Source: Acidobacteriota bacterium | GTDB lineage: Bacteria > Acidobacteriota > Blastocatellia > Pyrinomonadales > Pyrinomonadaceae | Direction: 5' to 3' | Length of the DNA stretch: 64,000 nt | Assembly: GCA_019639155.1 (NCBI GenBank) | Contig: JAHBSJ010000010.1 | Coordinates: 1 to 64,000 of the forward strand | Part shown: positions 17,092 to 32,426 of the stretch, piece after piece | Layout: each line of letters begins with the position of its first letter | Numbering within the stretch: the first letter of the stretch is position 1 | Notes under the pieces: model-generated | What the model saw: the letters and a program-made list of their open reading frames with translations, nothing else | Database searches by the model: none | Told to the model about the DNA's origin: nothing | Made by a program: the position numbers and the translations under genes

Positions 17092-18639
17092 ATGGATGAA
17101 GCGAAACGATCAGCTCTAAATGAATTTTGGATAAATCTGAAAACCGCTCCCGGACAGATCTACCGGGCGATGTTTCGCGGCGGTGCTCCGGTCTCGGACC
17201 GCACGCGGTCGTCTTTCGTTTTCGGCAATGTTTTCCTTCATCTGCATTCGGTCCGTACGCACCTGTGGAGCCTGAAATGGTCCACGACGATGGGGCTCGG
17301 GCTCATAACGACCGCAGCATTTCTGATCACTCTGGTCACGGGAATACTGCTGATGTTCTATTACAAGCCTTACCCGGACGTCGCGTATCAGTCGATAAAA
17401 GACATTCATTTCATCGTGCCGACGGGCCGGTTCATGCGAAACATTCACCGTTGGGCGGCGAACGTGATGGTCGTAGCTGTGATACTGCATATGGCGAGGG
17501 CGTTTTACACCGCGTCGTATCGAAAACCGCGTGAATTCAACTGGTTCATCGGCTGGGGACTGCTGGTCACGACGCTCGCACTCTCCTTCACGGGCTATTT
17601 GCTTCCGTGGGATCAGCTTGCATATTGGGCCATCACCATCGGTGCCAACATCGCACAAAGCCCGCGTGAAATCACCGATGCGATGGGCATTACGGAGTAT
17701 TTCGATATCGGCGGGCTGCAGCGAGAGATACTGCTGGGCTCCGAGATCGTCGGCGAAGAATCGCTCATACGATTCTATCTGCTCCACGTGATGATACTGC
17801 CGCTCATCCTCGCGATGCTGATGGCGGTGCATTTCTGGCGCATCAGGAAGGACGGCGGACTCGCGAAACCGAAAAATGTTGACGAACTCGTCGCCGCCGA
17901 TCAGAAAGAGCACTATCCCGTTTTCACCGAAGCGCCGCAGAAGACATATCAGCTTGCCGCGGTCGTAAAAGGCAAAACGCCCGCCGTCGGCAGCGGGCCC
18001 GAGAACACTGTGCCGTCTATGCCGCATCTTTTCTATGCGGAGCTCGGCGTGCTGATGTTCACGGTGCTTATTTGTTTTATCCTTGCGTTCGTTTCGGACG
18101 CACCGCTCAAAGAACTCGCAAATCCGCTTGTGCCGGAAAATCCGGCAAAGGCTCCGTGGTATTTCCTCGGCCTGCAGGAGATCGTTTCGTTCTCGGCATT
18201 CATGGGCGGCATCGGCATTCCGATGCTCTGCTGGATCGGGCTGGGGCTGATCCCATTCCTAGACAAAGAGACCGAAGGCACGGGCGAATGGTTCGGTGGG
18301 CCCGGCGGAGCGAAACTCGTCGGCTGGTCGGCACTCTACGGATTTGCGACGTCGATCGCGGTCGAGGCGTTCGCCATCAGATTCGGTTGGCTGCGTGAAT
18401 GGTTTCCCGATATCCCGCAGCTCGTCATCACGTTCGTAAATCCGGGAACGGTGATCACGGTGCTATATGCAGCGTTTTCGATATGGGTACTGCGGCGGTT
18501 CAATTCGACGCGTGCGGGTGCATTGGCGCTGTTCACGTGTTTCCTGGCGGGCTTTATCGTGTTGACCGTGATCGGGACGCATTTCCGCGGACCGAATTGG
18601 GATTTCTTCTGGTCACCGTCGCATTGGCCGGGACATTAG
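17092..18639 (+). CDS. Cytochrome b (bc1/b6f type, fused N- and C-terminal parts)
   Basis: This 515-residue membrane protein carries the b-type heme histidines in MRNIHRWAANVMVVAVILHMARAF-like and RFYLLHVMILP...VHFWRIRKDGG stretches, and a PWYFLGLQE motif in the second half that corresponds to the PEWY-type Qo-site signature (here PWYF). It therefore joins the cytb6-like and subunit IV-like modules, as in many bacterial QcrB proteins. An N-terminal extension of about 60 residues precedes the first helix. It starts 3 bp after the Rieske gene. It is the quinone-reactive core of the complex. Confidence 0.92.
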   Translation: MDEAKRSALNEFWINLKTAPGQIYRAMFRGGAPVSDRTRSSFVFGNVFLHLHSVRTHLWSLKWSTTMGLGLITTAAFLITLVTGILLMFYYKPYPDVAYQSIKDIHFIVPTGRFMRNIHRWAANVMVVAVILHMARAFYTASYRKPREFNWFIGWGLLVTTLALSFTGYLLPWDQLAYWAITIGANIAQSPREITDAMGITEYFDIGGLQREILLGSEIVGEESLIRFYLLHVMILPLILAMLMAVHFWRIRKDGGLAKPKNVDELVAADQKEHYPVFTEAPQKTYQLAAVVKGKTPAVGSGPENTVPSMPHLFYAELGVLMFTVLICFILAFVSDAPLKELANPLVPENPAKAPWYFLGLQEIVSFSAFMGGIGIPMLCWIGLGLIPFLDKETEGTGEWFGGPGGAKLVGWSALYGFATSIAVEAFAIRFGWLREWFPDIPQLVITFVNPGTVITVLYAAFSIWVLRRFNSTRAGALALFTCFLAGFIVLTVIGTHFRGPNWDFFWSPSHWPGH

Positions 18640-18671
18640 TGGACAGAATGACCACTAAAAAAAGGTAAGTC

Positions 18672-20336
18672 ATGAAAAAGAATAAATACTTACTTTTATT
18701 TTCCAGCATTGGCGTGTTGCTGCTGCTGCTTGCCGCGGCAGCTTCTGAGAATTTCCTCAAGGACTGGCATTACATCCAAAGCACCGCGAAGACGCAGGAC
18801 GGCCCAATAGATGTTCGGCTGCGGCAGATCGTCAACAACGACCTGAAACGCGCCGACCGGTGCGTCACGTGCCATGTCGGCATGGCTCCCGGCGAGACGA
18901 TCATCTCTGAACTCAAGGTCGCACAGCCGCATAAGCCCGTAGTTCACGACATCACGACGATGGGCTGCACGACCTGTCACGGCGGCCAGGGACAGGCGAC
19001 CGAAAAGGACGACGCTCACGGGAATGTCCATTTTTGGATGGAGCCGATGCTGCCCGCGAAATACGCCTACGCAGGCTGCGGAACGTGTCATACACCGCTG
19101 AACGTCCCGAATCTCGAAATTCTCAACGCCGCACGCCGGACGTTTGAAAAGCTGGATTGCTATGCGTGTCACCGTCTTGACGGCCGCGGCGGTACGCTCA
19201 GGCCCGGCGGCGACGTAACCGGAATGGAAGGCCCTGACCTGTCGCACGTCGGAATAAAAGGCTACGACCGCGAATGGTACGCGGCACATTGGGAGAAGAA
19301 CAAAACGGCCCCGGACGGGCCGTGGAAAAATGCTTTTCGCGAGGTCAGCGACGAAGATCAAAAGGCAGTCACGACATTTCTCGACACGCAAATGGGTGCT
19401 CCGAAATTGGTCGAAGCACGTGCGCAGTTCAATTCGGTCGGATGTGCGGGCTGTCACGTCGTCGGCAATTTCGGCGGCGAGAACGGGCCGGAACTTTCGC
19501 GTTCAGGCGAACGCGATCCGAACCAACTCAACTTCAGCAATGTGCCGGGCGACCGCACGCTTACTAACTGGTTCGCACAGCATTTCCGCTCGCCGGCATC
19601 TACGGTCGCCGGTTCGCTGATGCCCGCTCAGAACCTGAGCGACGATCAGATCGATCTGTTGACGATGTACACGCTCAGCCTGCGGCGGCGTGTTCTACCG
19701 GACGTTTTTCTGCCGAAAGACCGCGTGAAGGCGATGCGGTTCGGTGTGCGCGAATTCGCATCCGATCCGGCGACGCTGTATTCCACCATTTGCGCTAGCT
19801 GTCACGGTGCGTCAGGCACGGGAATGCGTTTTCCGGGGCTGCCGCCGAATCCTTCGATAACGAATCCCGATCTGCTCGCGTTGGCTTCGGATGATTTTCT
19901 GTTTGCCGCTATCCGCAGTGGACGCCCCGGCAGGCCGATGCTGCCGTGGGGCGAGCGGACGAACGGGCTGAAAGACGACGAGATACGTTCGCTTGTCGCC
20001 TACATACGCCAATTGGGAGGCGGCATACAGCCCGAGGCCGATACAAAACCGGCACGTTGGGTAACAGGCGATGTCGCTATGGGCGGCAGGCTGTTCGCGT
20101 CGTATTGTGCAGGCTGCCATGGGCCGATGGGCTCGGGAGGCGATGGGCCGGCCATTGCGAACAAGCTGTTCCTGCAGACGGCGACGGATACATTCCTGGT
20201 CGAGACCATTTCCCGCGGCCGACGCGGGACTGTGATGCAGGGCTTTTCGACACCGTCATCCGTAAGGCCGGCATTGACACGGGTCGAGATCGAGGCGATA
20301 GCGGCATACATCAGAACGCTTGAAACGAAAAATTGA
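18672..20336 (+). CDS. Heptaheme c-type cytochrome, membrane-anchored
   Basis: This 554-residue protein has an N-terminal signal anchor (about 5-24) and seven CxxCH motifs at residues 64, 99, 136, 163, 258, 374 and 479. The first four lie close together like a tetraheme NrfH/NapC-style or DHC module; the last three lie in separate mono-heme cytochrome c domains with downstream Met candidates. It should connect the Rieske/cytochrome b unit to the exported molybdoenzyme encoded next. Its 3' end overlaps an alternative upstream start of the molybdoenzyme, but the more likely start there is 16 bp beyond. Confidence 0.9.
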   Translation: MKKNKYLLLFSSIGVLLLLLAAAASENFLKDWHYIQSTAKTQDGPIDVRLRQIVNNDLKRADRCVTCHVGMAPGETIISELKVAQPHKPVVHDITTMGCTTCHGGQGQATEKDDAHGNVHFWMEPMLPAKYAYAGCGTCHTPLNVPNLEILNAARRTFEKLDCYACHRLDGRGGTLRPGGDVTGMEGPDLSHVGIKGYDREWYAAHWEKNKTAPDGPWKNAFREVSDEDQKAVTTFLDTQMGAPKLVEARAQFNSVGCAGCHVVGNFGGENGPELSRSGERDPNQLNFSNVPGDRTLTNWFAQHFRSPASTVAGSLMPAQNLSDDQIDLLTMYTLSLRRRVLPDVFLPKDRVKAMRFGVREFASDPATLYSTICASCHGASGTGMRFPGLPPNPSITNPDLLALASDDFLFAAIRSGRPGRPMLPWGERTNGLKDDEIRSLVAYIRQLGGGIQPEADTKPARWVTGDVAMGGRLFASYCAGCHGPMGSGGDGPAIANKLFLQTATDTFLVETISRGRRGTVMQGFSTPSSVRPALTRVEIEAIAAYIRTLETKN

Positions 20337-20352
20337 TGAGCGAGGCAAAGAT

Positions 20353-23796
<3,444 letters not shown>

Positions 23797-23805
23797 CGAT
23801 CAGGA

Positions 23806-24288
23806 ATGGACGCTCAGAAATTACATCTCATCCTGAATCACTACCCCGCGATACTGATGGTCGCGGCGACGGTGCTGCTCGCTTTCGGGATGTTTCGGGC
23901 GAGCGACGGCGTGGTGAAATTCGGACTGTATTTCGCCGTAGCTGCGGGACTCATAGCACTGCCTGCATTTGTAACGGGCGAGATGTCGGGGGCGAAAGCA
24001 ATTTACTCAGGCCCGCACGCCGAGGCTTTGGCTGCACACAAACACACGGCCAGAACATCTTTCTTTCTGATCGAGGCAGCCGGTATCGCATCGCTGATCG
24101 CTGTGTTCAGATTACGGCTTGGGCGAAAACCGGGAAAGGTATTTGCGGCGGCGATACTCGCTGTATCTGTCGTCGCCTGCGTGATGATGGTTTACACCAC
24201 ACATCTCGGCCGTCAGGTGAAATGGGCAGCGGCAGAAAATGCAGATCTTATTGAAAACACAAAGGAGAACAAACAATGGCACGCGTAA
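23806..24288 (+). CDS. Four-helix membrane protein, DUF2231-like
   Basis: This 160-residue protein has four predicted TM helices. It has [12 protein letters not shown] at the start, [11 protein letters not shown] before helix 3 and THLGRQVKW at the end, matching the His pattern of DUF2231 proteins such as the one at 11028 in the copper operon. Histidines at both ends of the bundle could bind heme b. It lies between alpha and beta subunits of the molybdoenzyme and overlaps the beta gene by 13 bp. It may anchor the enzyme or pass electrons; this is inference. Confidence 0.75.
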   Translation: MDAQKLHLILNHYPAILMVAATVLLAFGMFRASDGVVKFGLYFAVAAGLIALPAFVTGEMSGAKAIYSGPHAEALAAHKHTARTSFFLIEAAGIASLIAVFRLRLGRKPGKVFAAAILAVSVVACVMMVYTTHLGRQVKWAAAENADLIENTKENKQWHA

Positions 24289-25418
24289 ACAATTGGCAGC
24301 TTGGACGTGAAATGTCCTATTGGTATCCGGAGAGCCGCCCGCAAAAGCAGTTCGCCGCCGTCTTTGATACGAACAAGTGCATCGCGTGCCAAACCTGCAC
24401 GCTTGCCTGCAAGACGACCTGGACCTCGGGCAAGGGTCAGGAATATATGCTGTGGAACAACGTCGAGACCAAGCCCTACGGTTTCTATCCGCTCGCGTGG
24501 GATCTGAATTTGCTGGACATGCTCGACGGCGGCAAATGGAATGAGAGCGGCGAACGGCCCGTCTATGAAGGCAGCACCATTTTCGAATCGGCACCCGCGG
24601 GCGAACGCGTCCTCGGCTGGCGGCCCGAAGATCAGGATTATTCCTATCCGAACGTCGGCGAGGACGACTGCGCCGGCCAGATCGACGGCGGTGCAAGCAT
24701 CGCCGGATCGCATGATATGGCGTGGTTCTATTATCTCGCACGCATCTGCAATCACTGCACGTATCCCGCGTGTCTTGCGTCCTGTCCGCGAGGCTCGATC
24801 TATAAGCGTCCCGAGGACGGCATAGTGCTGGTCGATCAGGGACGCTGCCGCGGATATCAGGAATGCGTCAAAGGGTGTCCGTACAAAAAGGTCTTCTACA
24901 ATGCGATGACCGGCACGAGCGAAAAATGCATCGCGTGTTTCCCGAAAATGGAAAGCGGCATACAGCCGCAATGTTTCGTCAACTGCATCGGCAAGATACG
25001 CATGGCCGGCTATCTGAACACGCCCGAGAACGCACGGGCTGACAATCCGCTCGATTACCTCGTACACATCAAAAAGATCGCGCTGCCGCTCTTCCCGCAG
25101 TTCGGGCTCGAGCCGAACGTGTATTACATCCCGCCGGTTCACGTGCCGACGTCGTTCACGCGGCAGATGTTCGGGCCGGGCGTCGAGAAGGCGATAGAGA
25201 CCTACCGCAGTGCTGCGACAGATATGGACCTCGCCGGCTTGCTCGGTCTGTTCGGTTCGTCCGAACGCGTAATGACAAAATGGCGGCGCATCGGCGAGAC
25301 AATTACCGGACTCGATGACGACGGCAACATTCTCGTGAATGTTCCATTGAAGGAGCCTGTACATATCAGGCCGGCGTTTGACACTTTACACCAAATAACG
25401 CGGGTCAATTGCCCGTAA
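24276..25418 (+). CDS. NarH-like iron-sulfur beta subunit of the molybdoenzyme
   Basis: This 380-residue protein has four Cys clusters typical of type II molybdoenzyme beta subunits: [35 protein letters not shown] and [11 protein letters not shown]...CFVNC. In the third, the second ligand position is Tyr (CRGY; Trp in NarH), so that cluster is probably 3Fe-4S, giving three 4Fe-4S plus one 3Fe-4S. There is no signal peptide; it is probably exported with the alpha subunit by the Tat pathway. The shorter length compared with NarH resembles periplasmic NxrB/SerB/DdhB-type subunits. Confidence 0.92.
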   Translation: MARVNNWQLGREMSYWYPESRPQKQFAAVFDTNKCIACQTCTLACKTTWTSGKGQEYMLWNNVETKPYGFYPLAWDLNLLDMLDGGKWNESGERPVYEGSTIFESAPAGERVLGWRPEDQDYSYPNVGEDDCAGQIDGGASIAGSHDMAWFYYLARICNHCTYPACLASCPRGSIYKRPEDGIVLVDQGRCRGYQECVKGCPYKKVFYNAMTGTSEKCIACFPKMESGIQPQCFVNCIGKIRMAGYLNTPENARADNPLDYLVHIKKIALPLFPQFGLEPNVYYIPPVHVPTSFTRQMFGPGVEKAIETYRSAATDMDLAGLLGLFGSSERVMTKWRRIGETITGLDDDGNILVNVPLKEPVHIRPAFDTLHQITRVNCP

Positions 25419-25432
25419 CAACAGGAGGACAA

Positions 25433-26287
25433 ATGTTCACCAAAAAGACGATCTTAATTACTCTCGTTGCCCTTTTCCTCCAGGGCGCGATCTCGTGCAG
25501 CAGGGCGGTCGTAACGACGCCTGACGTTCAGGCTGTTTCGGCCGAGCGGATCACGCTCGACCCCAACGACAAGGTCTGGGACGCCGCCCCGCTGCATTCA
25601 TCGAAACTGATCCTGCAGGATCTAGTCGATCCGCGGCTGATGGAGGCATCGACGCAGGAGGTTTTCGTAAAGGCGATAACGCACGGCGGCGAGATAGCGT
25701 TTCGGCTGGAATGGGCGGACGCCTCGCAGAACGATCTGCCCGGACCGCGTGAGTTCGTTGATGCCGCCGCCGTGCAGCTTCCTACGAAGATCGAGGCAAG
25801 CGTACCCGCACCGCAAATGGGTGAGGCCGGAAAGAACGTCGAGATCTCGTATTGGCGTGCCGATTGGCAGGCGATCGTTGACGGACGAGCTGACGAGATA
25901 GCGGCACTTCATCCGAATGCGACCGTCGATCACTATCCGTTTCAGGCAAAGCCGCTTGAGAACGATCCGAACGCAAAGGCAAGCGCCGAAATGCGTTACG
26001 CTCCCGCACGCAAGCTCGGCAATAACCGTTCCGGGCCGCGTGAGAATCCCGTCGAAGACCTCATCGCCGCAGGGCCGGGCACGCTCTCGCCGGGGCCTAA
26101 CGCTTGGTCCAAAGGCAAAGGCGTCCGAACAGGGAACGGCTGGGCGATCGTTTTGACGCGTCCCATTCCCGAGGGCTTTTCGCAGGCCTCGCCGACGCAG
26201 GTCGCGTTCGCCGTTTGGGAAGGAACGCATCAGGAAGCAGGCGCTCGGAAAATGCGGACAGGCTGGGTGCAGATGCTGCAGAAATAG
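25433..26287 (+). CDS. Gamma subunit, ethylbenzene-dehydrogenase-type heme b protein, lipoprotein
   Basis: This 284-residue protein has a lipoprotein-like signal ending AISCS (Cys19 or nearby) and an EB_dh beta-sandwich: VWDAAP, FVKAITHGGEIAFRLEWAD, FVDAAAVQLP and WAIVLTRPIPE are family landmarks. Gamma subunits of this type bind one heme b through Met/Lys or similar ligands and exchange electrons with a soluble or membrane cytochrome. ATG 25433 follows AGGAGG; the TTG at 25409 is an upstream artefact. It replaces the membrane NarI found in cytoplasmic nitrate reductases, another sign of a periplasmic enzyme. Confidence 0.85.
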   Translation: MFTKKTILITLVALFLQGAISCSRAVVTTPDVQAVSAERITLDPNDKVWDAAPLHSSKLILQDLVDPRLMEASTQEVFVKAITHGGEIAFRLEWADASQNDLPGPREFVDAAAVQLPTKIEASVPAPQMGEAGKNVEISYWRADWQAIVDGRADEIAALHPNATVDHYPFQAKPLENDPNAKASAEMRYAPARKLGNNRSGPRENPVEDLIAAGPGTLSPGPNAWSKGKGVRTGNGWAIVLTRPIPEGFSQASPTQVAFAVWEGTHQEAGARKMRTGWVQMLQK

Positions 26288-26302
26288 ACAGCGAGGTGCA
26301 AT

Positions 26303-26947
26303 ATGCAGGAACGAGAAGAGAACAAACTGCTTCGCGAGGCCGCACAGTGGCGCATGACGGCGCTTTTTTTCGAATGCCCGTCCGACGAATGGAAGCGTGA
26401 GGTGGCGAGCCTAGCTTCCGAGATCGGCGATAATGATCTGAGAAAAGCCGCGGAACGTGCACAATTCGAGGCTAGCGAAGGGCTCTATCACGCGACATTC
26501 GGCCCCGGCGGCCCGGCACCGCCGCGTGAGGTCACTTACCGAAGTTGGGTGCAGCCGGGCTATCTTTTGGCAGAACTCTCCGCCTTTTACGACGCGTTCG
26601 CTTACAGGCCGAAAACTCCTGACGTGCCGGATCACGTCGCGGTCGAGGCAGGTTTTATCGCGTATCTGAAACTGAAAACCGCCTTCGCTTCGGCAGGCGG
26701 CGATGCTGATGCTGCTGCCGTTACGGCGGATGCTGCTGAGAAATTTGTTTCGGACCATATTGCGAAATACGCGGAAAAGCTTGCAGCGTCGCTGGAGTTT
26801 TCAGGTATCGAATATCTCGCTTTGGCGGGCAAGTCGCTGTTCGAGCTGGCGGGAAAGGATCCTGACGCTGCACGTGCTCCGCTGCCCGTGATACAGCAGG
26901 CCGAGGAGGACGAATTTACTTGTGCGGTCGCGGGAGACGTTCTCTAA
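26303..26947 (+). CDS. TorD/NarJ-like molybdoenzyme chaperone
   Basis: This 214-residue, largely helical, cytoplasmic protein has LLREAAQWRMTALFFECP at the start and YRSWVQPGYLLAELSAFYDAF in the middle, the pattern of the TorD/DmsD/NarJ family. Such proteins hold the molybdoenzyme precursor and its Tat signal until the cofactor is inserted. It is the last gene of the operon and overlaps the stop of the convergent HlyD gene by 4 bp. Confidence 0.87.
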   Translation: MQEREENKLLREAAQWRMTALFFECPSDEWKREVASLASEIGDNDLRKAAERAQFEASEGLYHATFGPGGPAPPREVTYRSWVQPGYLLAELSAFYDAFAYRPKTPDVPDHVAVEAGFIAYLKLKTAFASAGGDADAAAVTADAAEKFVSDHIAKYAEKLAASLEFSGIEYLALAGKSLFELAGKDPDAARAPLPVIQQAEEDEFTCAVAGDVL

Positions 26948-27861
26948 TTCGACTTGACCCTTGATCCGTCCGTCAGGTCCTTTGGCGGATACAGAACTAC
27001 GGTGTCGCCTTCCTCAAGTCCGGAAACGACCTCGGCGTATGAAGTTGATCTCTGCCCGATCTGAACGGTGCGGGTACGGGCTTTTGATCCCGACACGACG
27101 AAGACCTGCCAATCATCGCCTGTCTTGAATAGCGCGCTCATAGGCACGCGAAGCACGTCTTTGCCCTCCCACAGCACGATCCGAATATCAGCTTTGTAAT
27201 TGTCGCCGACGTTACTGGGCGGCGACACGAAATCGGCGATGACGTTGACGCGTTGTTCTTCGACGCCTAATGAGGATACTTTTGTGAAAGCCTGCGGTTC
27301 GATCGTCCTGATCTTTGCTTCGAGAGTGCCGTTGCCGCCCCAATTCTCGACCAAGACGCGCATATGCGGACGCGCCTTTGCAGCATCTGTTGACAGGATG
27401 TCCGCTACGACCTCGAGCTGCGACGGTTTGCTTACCTCGGCAAGCTGAGCTCCAGCCTGAACCATGCCTTCGCTCTGAACGAATATTTTGGTCAGAATGC
27501 CGTTCTCCGGCACGTAAACGTTGTAAGCATAGGCGTAAACATTGGGCTCCGGGGCGCGCGTCGGGTCGGTAGGCCTAGGCGGCGACGGATCGATGCGCGT
27601 CAGAACGTAACCTTTAGGAACGCGGTCGCCCTCGTGGAGCTGTATGCGGTACATCTTGCCGGAAATTGGTGCGGTTACGATGAAGCGTTCGTGGTATCGT
27701 ACACGGCCTTCGGCGTCGATGGTGGACATCATCTCGCCGCGTGAAACGGAGCCCATTTCGACCGTGACCGCATCGGAGCGAACAAAGCCGAAATACACCA
27801 CGATCAGGAGCAGCAGTATACCGCCCGCGATGTAAATGGTTCTTCGCCCTGGCACTTTCAT
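26944..27861 (-). CDS. HlyD/MacA-like adaptor of an ABC exporter
   Basis: This 305-residue protein has one N-terminal TM helix (about 8-27), paired lipoyl halves ([21 protein letters not shown] and [22 protein letters not shown]) and a beta-barrel domain. The hairpin between the lipoyl halves is very short (about 40 residues), so it may not reach a TolC channel alone. It is the last gene of the ATPase-permease-adaptor operon on the minus strand. The substrate is unknown. Confidence 0.85.
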   Translation of the reverse strand: MKVPGRRTIYIAGGILLLLIVVYFGFVRSDAVTVEMGSVSRGEMMSTIDAEGRVRYHERFIVTAPISGKMYRIQLHEGDRVPKGYVLTRIDPSPPRPTDPTRAPEPNVYAYAYNVYVPENGILTKIFVQSEGMVQAGAQLAEVSKPSQLEVVADILSTDAAKARPHMRVLVENWGGNGTLEAKIRTIEPQAFTKVSSLGVEEQRVNVIADFVSPPSNVGDNYKADIRIVLWEGKDVLRVPMSALFKTGDDWQVFVVSGSKARTRTVQIGQRSTSYAEVVSGLEEGDTVVLYPPKDLTDGSRVKSN

Positions 27862-27865
27862 CGAA

Positions 27866-30232
27866 TCACTCGCGGGTCTTCAGCACGGCTATGAGATCCA
27901 TATGTCCGATCCGGCGTGCGACCAAAAGGCCGGACAGTATCGCAGCAGCCGCCACTATCAGGCCCGAAAACAAAAAGGTCCGAACGGAAAACACTATCGG
28001 CAGCCGTATGATCTCCGCATCAACCACTCTCGTAATTATCACACAGATACCAAGCCCGATGGCGAATCCGAGCGGTATCGCAAACGAGGTCAGTATCGCC
28101 TGTTCCTCCAGCAATAGCCTGCCTACTTCGTCCTGCCGATATCCCAGAACACGAAGCGACGCCAGCTCACGTCCGCGTTCGGCGAGTGCAATTCGTGCTC
28201 CGTTATAAACTACACCGAACGCAATTATGCACGCAAAACCTATTAAAAACGTGGTCGAAGTACCGATGGTACGTGCCATCGTCTCATTGAAACTGGTCAG
28301 AGTTGACTCAGGCATCGCGACGCCCGCCACTGCCGGCGTTGTTTTCAGGCGTTTGTAAACAGCGTCCTTCTTATCGCTTTCGATGGAAAGAAACGCGCCT
28401 GAAACGGTGCTCTGTTCGTTCATCAGCCTGTTCAGAGCTGACAACTCCATATAAACACCCATGCCGAGCAGTTCATCAGCGATGTCGGAAATAACCACTT
28501 CCTTTTTCGGCCGCGAACCTTCCGTGACCTCGACCGAGATCTTGTCGCCTTTCTTGGCACCCAATGAATCGGCGATGGTCTTCCCCAAGACTATGCCTTC
28601 GGGCGGTAGATTGACGCGGCGAAAATCACGGTCGATGATGCGTCGAAGCTCGTTGTCGTTCGACGCGCCGCTGATGCCGACCCTGCGTGAGCGATTGCCG
28701 CTGCGCAGTATCGCGGGAACTACCCGATACGGCTCGACCCTGATGACGCCCGGCAGCGAGGCGAGGTCATAGACCGACAGGCCGGAACGCGGTTCGACAA
28801 AAGTTACCTCGACATCTTCGCGTTGGATCTGGCCGAACTGAATGTCGATTATCCTGTAGATCGCGTCGAAAAAATAGAATCCGATAAAGAGAAGCGCGAC
28901 CGAAAGCGATATACCCAGCGATGACAGGAAGGCTTTCAACGGCCTTCGAATGATGTTCCGCACGACCATTCGCGACCTTGCCGAAAGCAGCTCTCTGAAA
29001 CCGGCCGTTTCGAGGAAACCGGCATGAAAATTCGGCGGTGTTTCGGGCCGCATGGCTTCGGCAGGCGGCAGCGAAACAGCCTTGAAAACCGCGAGAACGG
29101 CCCCCGCCGATGCAGCACCGATGCTGATAAGAACGGAGTATGCGATGACCTTGAGCGAGACCGAATAATCAAGCACAGGGAAATGGAAATACTGGCCGTA
29201 AAGTGCCGCCATTCCGGTTCCCAACCACGCACCGAGCCCGATGCCGATCACGATGCCGCCGGCAACGGCCAAAACGGCAAGTTTCAGATAATGAAGGCCG
29301 ACGTCGCGGTCGCGATAACCGAACGACTTCAAAAGCCCGATCTGTTCGCGTTCGACATTCACCAGACGCGAAAGCACCAGATGCAGCAGAAATGCGGTCA
29401 CACCCAAAAAAACTGCGGGAATGAAAGTACCGAAAACCTGCAGCTCCGCCAGCTCATTCGATACAAAGCGGTGCGAATACTGATCGGTCCGGGTATATGC
29501 GCCGAAGCCGCCGTAAGGCTCCAAAATGCTGTCGAGCCTCTGAATGACGTCGGCCTCGACAGCTGATGGTCCGAGCGTCAGCACGACATCGTTAAATGCA
29601 TTGTCGAGCTGAAATAGCGATCCCGCGGCCTTGCGGTTCATCCAAAGGATGCCGAAACGGCGATTATCAGGAAATATGTCGCCCGGCCGTATCTCGTAAA
29701 TGAACTCAGGCGAAAGAGCGATGCCCGCGATGAATAGCCTTCTAAGCCGGCCGTTCAAAACGGCGCTCAGGTGATCGCCCGGCCGCAAGCCGTTCGCGTC
29801 GGCAAACGCTCCGCTTATGACGACCTCATTCTCATGGCCCGGTTCCAATGCTCGGCCGCGTTGAAGATAGAGCCCGTTCAGCGGGTTAGGATCGGTCTCC
29901 GACACGGAAACAACGCGTCCCTGAACAGGCTCCCGGACGTCGGGCAGGTCTATCGTCACGGTCGCGACGACGCGGGTTTCGACCGCGGTAACGCCCTCGA
30001 TAGCAGCGATGCGAGATCGGACCGATTCCGGAGCGCTCTTGAGCGAAGCGAAGATATCCGCGAATTTGAACTGTGCGTAGTAGCCGTCGCGGCTCGCCAG
30101 CAGCGAATCGTAAGTGCTCCGCATCGCTACAAAAGTCGCCACGCCGCAGGCGACGACCAGTGCTGTCGTTATCGCCTGGCCCCGCAGGTGCCATAGGTCG
30201 CGCAGCATTTTCAGGTCGATAGCCTTCATCAT
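27866..30232 (-). CDS. ABC transporter permease with two FtsX domains
   Basis: This 788-residue protein has an N-terminal TM helix, an extracytoplasmic MacB-PCD-like region (about 40-250), an FtsX core (about 265-390), a second TM start ([20 protein letters not shown]) with a second periplasmic domain, and a C-terminal FtsX core ending LIAVLKTRE. The duplicated arrangement is typical of LolE/DevC-like or lipoprotein/peptide exporters in which one chain supplies both halves. It begins immediately upstream of the ATPase stop, so translation is coupled. ATG at 30232 or 30229 are both possible. Confidence 0.87.
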   Translation of the reverse strand: MMKAIDLKMLRDLWHLRGQAITTALVVACGVATFVAMRSTYDSLLASRDGYYAQFKFADIFASLKSAPESVRSRIAAIEGVTAVETRVVATVTIDLPDVREPVQGRVVSVSETDPNPLNGLYLQRGRALEPGHENEVVISGAFADANGLRPGDHLSAVLNGRLRRLFIAGIALSPEFIYEIRPGDIFPDNRRFGILWMNRKAAGSLFQLDNAFNDVVLTLGPSAVEADVIQRLDSILEPYGGFGAYTRTDQYSHRFVSNELAELQVFGTFIPAVFLGVTAFLLHLVLSRLVNVEREQIGLLKSFGYRDRDVGLHYLKLAVLAVAGGIVIGIGLGAWLGTGMAALYGQYFHFPVLDYSVSLKVIAYSVLISIGAASAGAVLAVFKAVSLPPAEAMRPETPPNFHAGFLETAGFRELLSARSRMVVRNIIRRPLKAFLSSLGISLSVALLFIGFYFFDAIYRIIDIQFGQIQREDVEVTFVEPRSGLSVYDLASLPGVIRVEPYRVVPAILRSGNRSRRVGISGASNDNELRRIIDRDFRRVNLPPEGIVLGKTIADSLGAKKGDKISVEVTEGSRPKKEVVISDIADELLGMGVYMELSALNRLMNEQSTVSGAFLSIESDKKDAVYKRLKTTPAVAGVAMPESTLTSFNETMARTIGTSTTFLIGFACIIAFGVVYNGARIALAERGRELASLRVLGYRQDEVGRLLLEEQAILTSFAIPLGFAIGLGICVIITRVVDAEIIRLPIVFSVRTFLFSGLIVAAAAILSGLLVARRIGHMDLIAVLKTRE

Positions 30233-30982
30233 TTACCAAACAAGGTCTGCAGGATCCGCTCGAACCTCATTCTTTTCGATCGACACTATCTCACCGCTGC
30301 CGATATGAATGACGCGGTCCGCCATAGCGGCGATGGCGGCGTTATGGGTGATGACCGCCGTTGTGGTGCCAAGTTCTGTGTTGATATGCTTTATCGCTTC
30401 GAGTACGAGTTTGCCTGTCTTTACGTCGAGTGCTCCCGTCGGCTCGTCGCAAAGCAGAACGTCCGGCTGCTTTGCGATGGCTCGAGCGATCGCAACCCGC
30501 TGCTGTTCGCCGCCGGACAATTGTGCAGGGAAATGATCTTTGCGGTCCGCCAGTCCGACCATCTCGAGGGACTTTTCTGCGGGCATCGGATCTTCCGAGA
30601 TCTCTGTGATCAGCCTTACATTTTCGATCGCGGTCAGGCTTGGGATGAGGTTATAGAACTGAAAAACAAAGCCGACGTGTTCACGCCGAAACCGTGTCAG
30701 CTCAGCGTCATTGGCTGTGGTCAGGACGTGATCCTGATAGATAACGGTTCCTTCGGTAGGGACGTCGAGGCCGCCGATGATATTGAGGAGCGTGGATTTG
30801 CCGCTGCCCGAAGCACCGAGCAATACGACAAGTTCGCCGCGATAAAGGTCCAGATCGACCGACCGCAGAGCATGAACGTCAACGTCGCCCATGCGATAGA
30901 CCTTTGAGACGCCGCGAACCTTGAACACCGCGTCGTCACGGCTCGTCATGGGCCTATGTTCATTGTCGCTTTGCGGCATCAA
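30233..30982 (-). CDS. ABC transporter ATP-binding protein (LolD/MacB type)
   Basis: This 249-residue ATPase has Walker [10 protein letters not shown], the signature [14 protein letters not shown] and Walker [13 protein letters not shown]. The ALD D-loop and [18 protein letters not shown]-loop are typical of the LolD/MacB family. A later start at MTSRDD (30949) would also fit. It is the first gene of the exporter operon; its stop codon sits directly before the permease start. Confidence 0.93.
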   Translation of the reverse strand: MMPQSDNEHRPMTSRDDAVFKVRGVSKVYRMGDVDVHALRSVDLDLYRGELVVLLGASGSGKSTLLNIIGGLDVPTEGTVIYQDHVLTTANDAELTRFRREHVGFVFQFYNLIPSLTAIENVRLITEISEDPMPAEKSLEMVGLADRKDHFPAQLSGGEQQRVAIARAIAKQPDVLLCDEPTGALDVKTGKLVLEAIKHINTELGTTTAVITHNAAIAAMADRVIHIGSGEIVSIEKNEVRADPADLVW

Positions 30983-31010
30983 AAGTTTCTCCGCACCGGC
31001 GAATGTCCGA

Positions 31011-32387
31011 TCAGGTGCGCATCGTCAACAGTATATCCTCAATGTCACGCGTAGTGGTGTCGGGGTTGATGAAGCAAAATCGCGCGACCGTCTCGTGCTC
31101 GCCGTTCGTCCGCCATTTCGTCGGGGCGACAAGTGCAAATCCCGCGTCGTGATTTTTGATGGTCCAATGGGTATAGTCCTCCGGTTTCCAGCCGACCCGC
31201 CGAAACAGCACGCACGATAGGCTTGGTTTGCGGACGAGTTCCAAATACGGGTCCTCATCTATAAGCCGTCCCGCGATCTTCGCAAGCTCGATGCCGCGTT
31301 CGATGGCTTTTGCATAGCGGTCGGTGCCGTGCATCGCCAGCGAGAACCACAGCGGCAGGCCGCGGACGCGGCGCGTCAATTGGATCTGATAGTCAGCGGG
31401 ATTAAAGCCTTTGTAGCCCTCGTCGTAAAAGATATCGAGATATGAACCGCCCTGCGAATGTGCATCTTTTGCGAGTTCGGGCTCGCGATAGATCACGGCA
31501 CCGCAGTCGTACGGCGAGAAAAGCCATTTATGCGGGTCGATGGTAACGCTGTCGGCAAGCTCGATGCCGTTGAAAAGATGCCGCACGCTCGGTGCGGCCA
31601 ACGCGCCGCCGCCGTATGCTGCATCGACGTGAAACCAGATCTCGTTGTCGCGGCAATAGCTGCCTATGCCTTTAAGGTCGTCGATGACGCCGGCATTGGT
31701 CGTACCGGCCGTGGCAACGACGGCGAACAGACGATTGCGATCCTGGGCGGGCATCGCGGCGATATGGGCCTCGAGCATCTCGCGTTCAAATCGCTCTTCT
31801 GTATCCACGCGTTCGATGTCGCAGTCGATCACTTTCGCCATCGCCTTGACCGATGAATGGGCACCTGCGGACGTTATAATGATGCCGCGAGTCGTTGCAC
31901 GTGATTCGTCTCTTGCACGCCACGCCTCGCGTGCGGTGACCATCGCGGACAGGTTCGCCTCGGTGCCGCCGCTGGTGAAAACGCCGAACGAGCCTTCCGG
32001 CAAGCCCGTCAACGACACCAGCCAGCGCATTGCTTCATTTTCGGCAAAGATGCAGCCCGCACCCTCGAGCCAAAACGCACCGTGAACGCTTGCGGCGGAC
32101 GTGACAAGGTCGAACATCACCGCTGACCGCGTCGGCGACGCCGGTACGAATGCAAGATGACGCGGATGATCGATGGGAATGCTCGCCTTGATCAAAACGT
32201 CGCGAAACAGCTTGAACGCGGTCTCGCCGCCGATGCCTTTGGGGGTTACGGTGTCGCCGACCAGCGACTTCAGTTCTTTTTCGGTCTTCGGTTTTCCGAG
32301 TACGGGGTCGGTGTCGGTAATTCGGCCGATCGCGAATTTCATCACGTCCAGCGTCATTTCAATGAGGTTCAGATCGATCTCATGCAT
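31011..32387 (-). CDS. PLP-dependent group II amino-acid decarboxylase
   Basis: This 458-residue fold-type I PLP enzyme has [13 protein letters not shown] for phosphate binding, HVDAAYGGG for the ring-binding Asp and [15 protein letters not shown] with the catalytic lysine. The family covers aromatic-L-amino-acid, glutamate and diaminobutyrate decarboxylases; the substrate cannot be told from these motifs. It lies upstream of, and on the same strand as, the ABC exporter genes, with a 28-bp gap, so cotranscription is possible. It may make an amine unrelated to the exporter. Confidence 0.9.
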   Translation of the reverse strand: MHEIDLNLIEMTLDVMKFAIGRITDTDPVLGKPKTEKELKSLVGDTVTPKGIGGETAFKLFRDVLIKASIPIDHPRHLAFVPASPTRSAVMFDLVTSAASVHGAFWLEGAGCIFAENEAMRWLVSLTGLPEGSFGVFTSGGTEANLSAMVTAREAWRARDESRATTRGIIITSAGAHSSVKAMAKVIDCDIERVDTEERFEREMLEAHIAAMPAQDRNRLFAVVATAGTTNAGVIDDLKGIGSYCRDNEIWFHVDAAYGGGALAAPSVRHLFNGIELADSVTIDPHKWLFSPYDCGAVIYREPELAKDAHSQGGSYLDIFYDEGYKGFNPADYQIQLTRRVRGLPLWFSLAMHGTDRYAKAIERGIELAKIAGRLIDEDPYLELVRKPSLSCVLFRRVGWKPEDYTHWTIKNHDAGFALVAPTKWRTNGEHETVARFCFINPDTTTRDIEDILLTMRT

Positions 32388-32426
32388 GGTTTGATTGTAA
32401 CTCCGATCGGGAAAATTATTGACAGC

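Noticed and set aside
26944..30982. Exporter genes as part of the respiratory operon
   Set aside because: They are on the opposite strand and only overlap at the stop codons.
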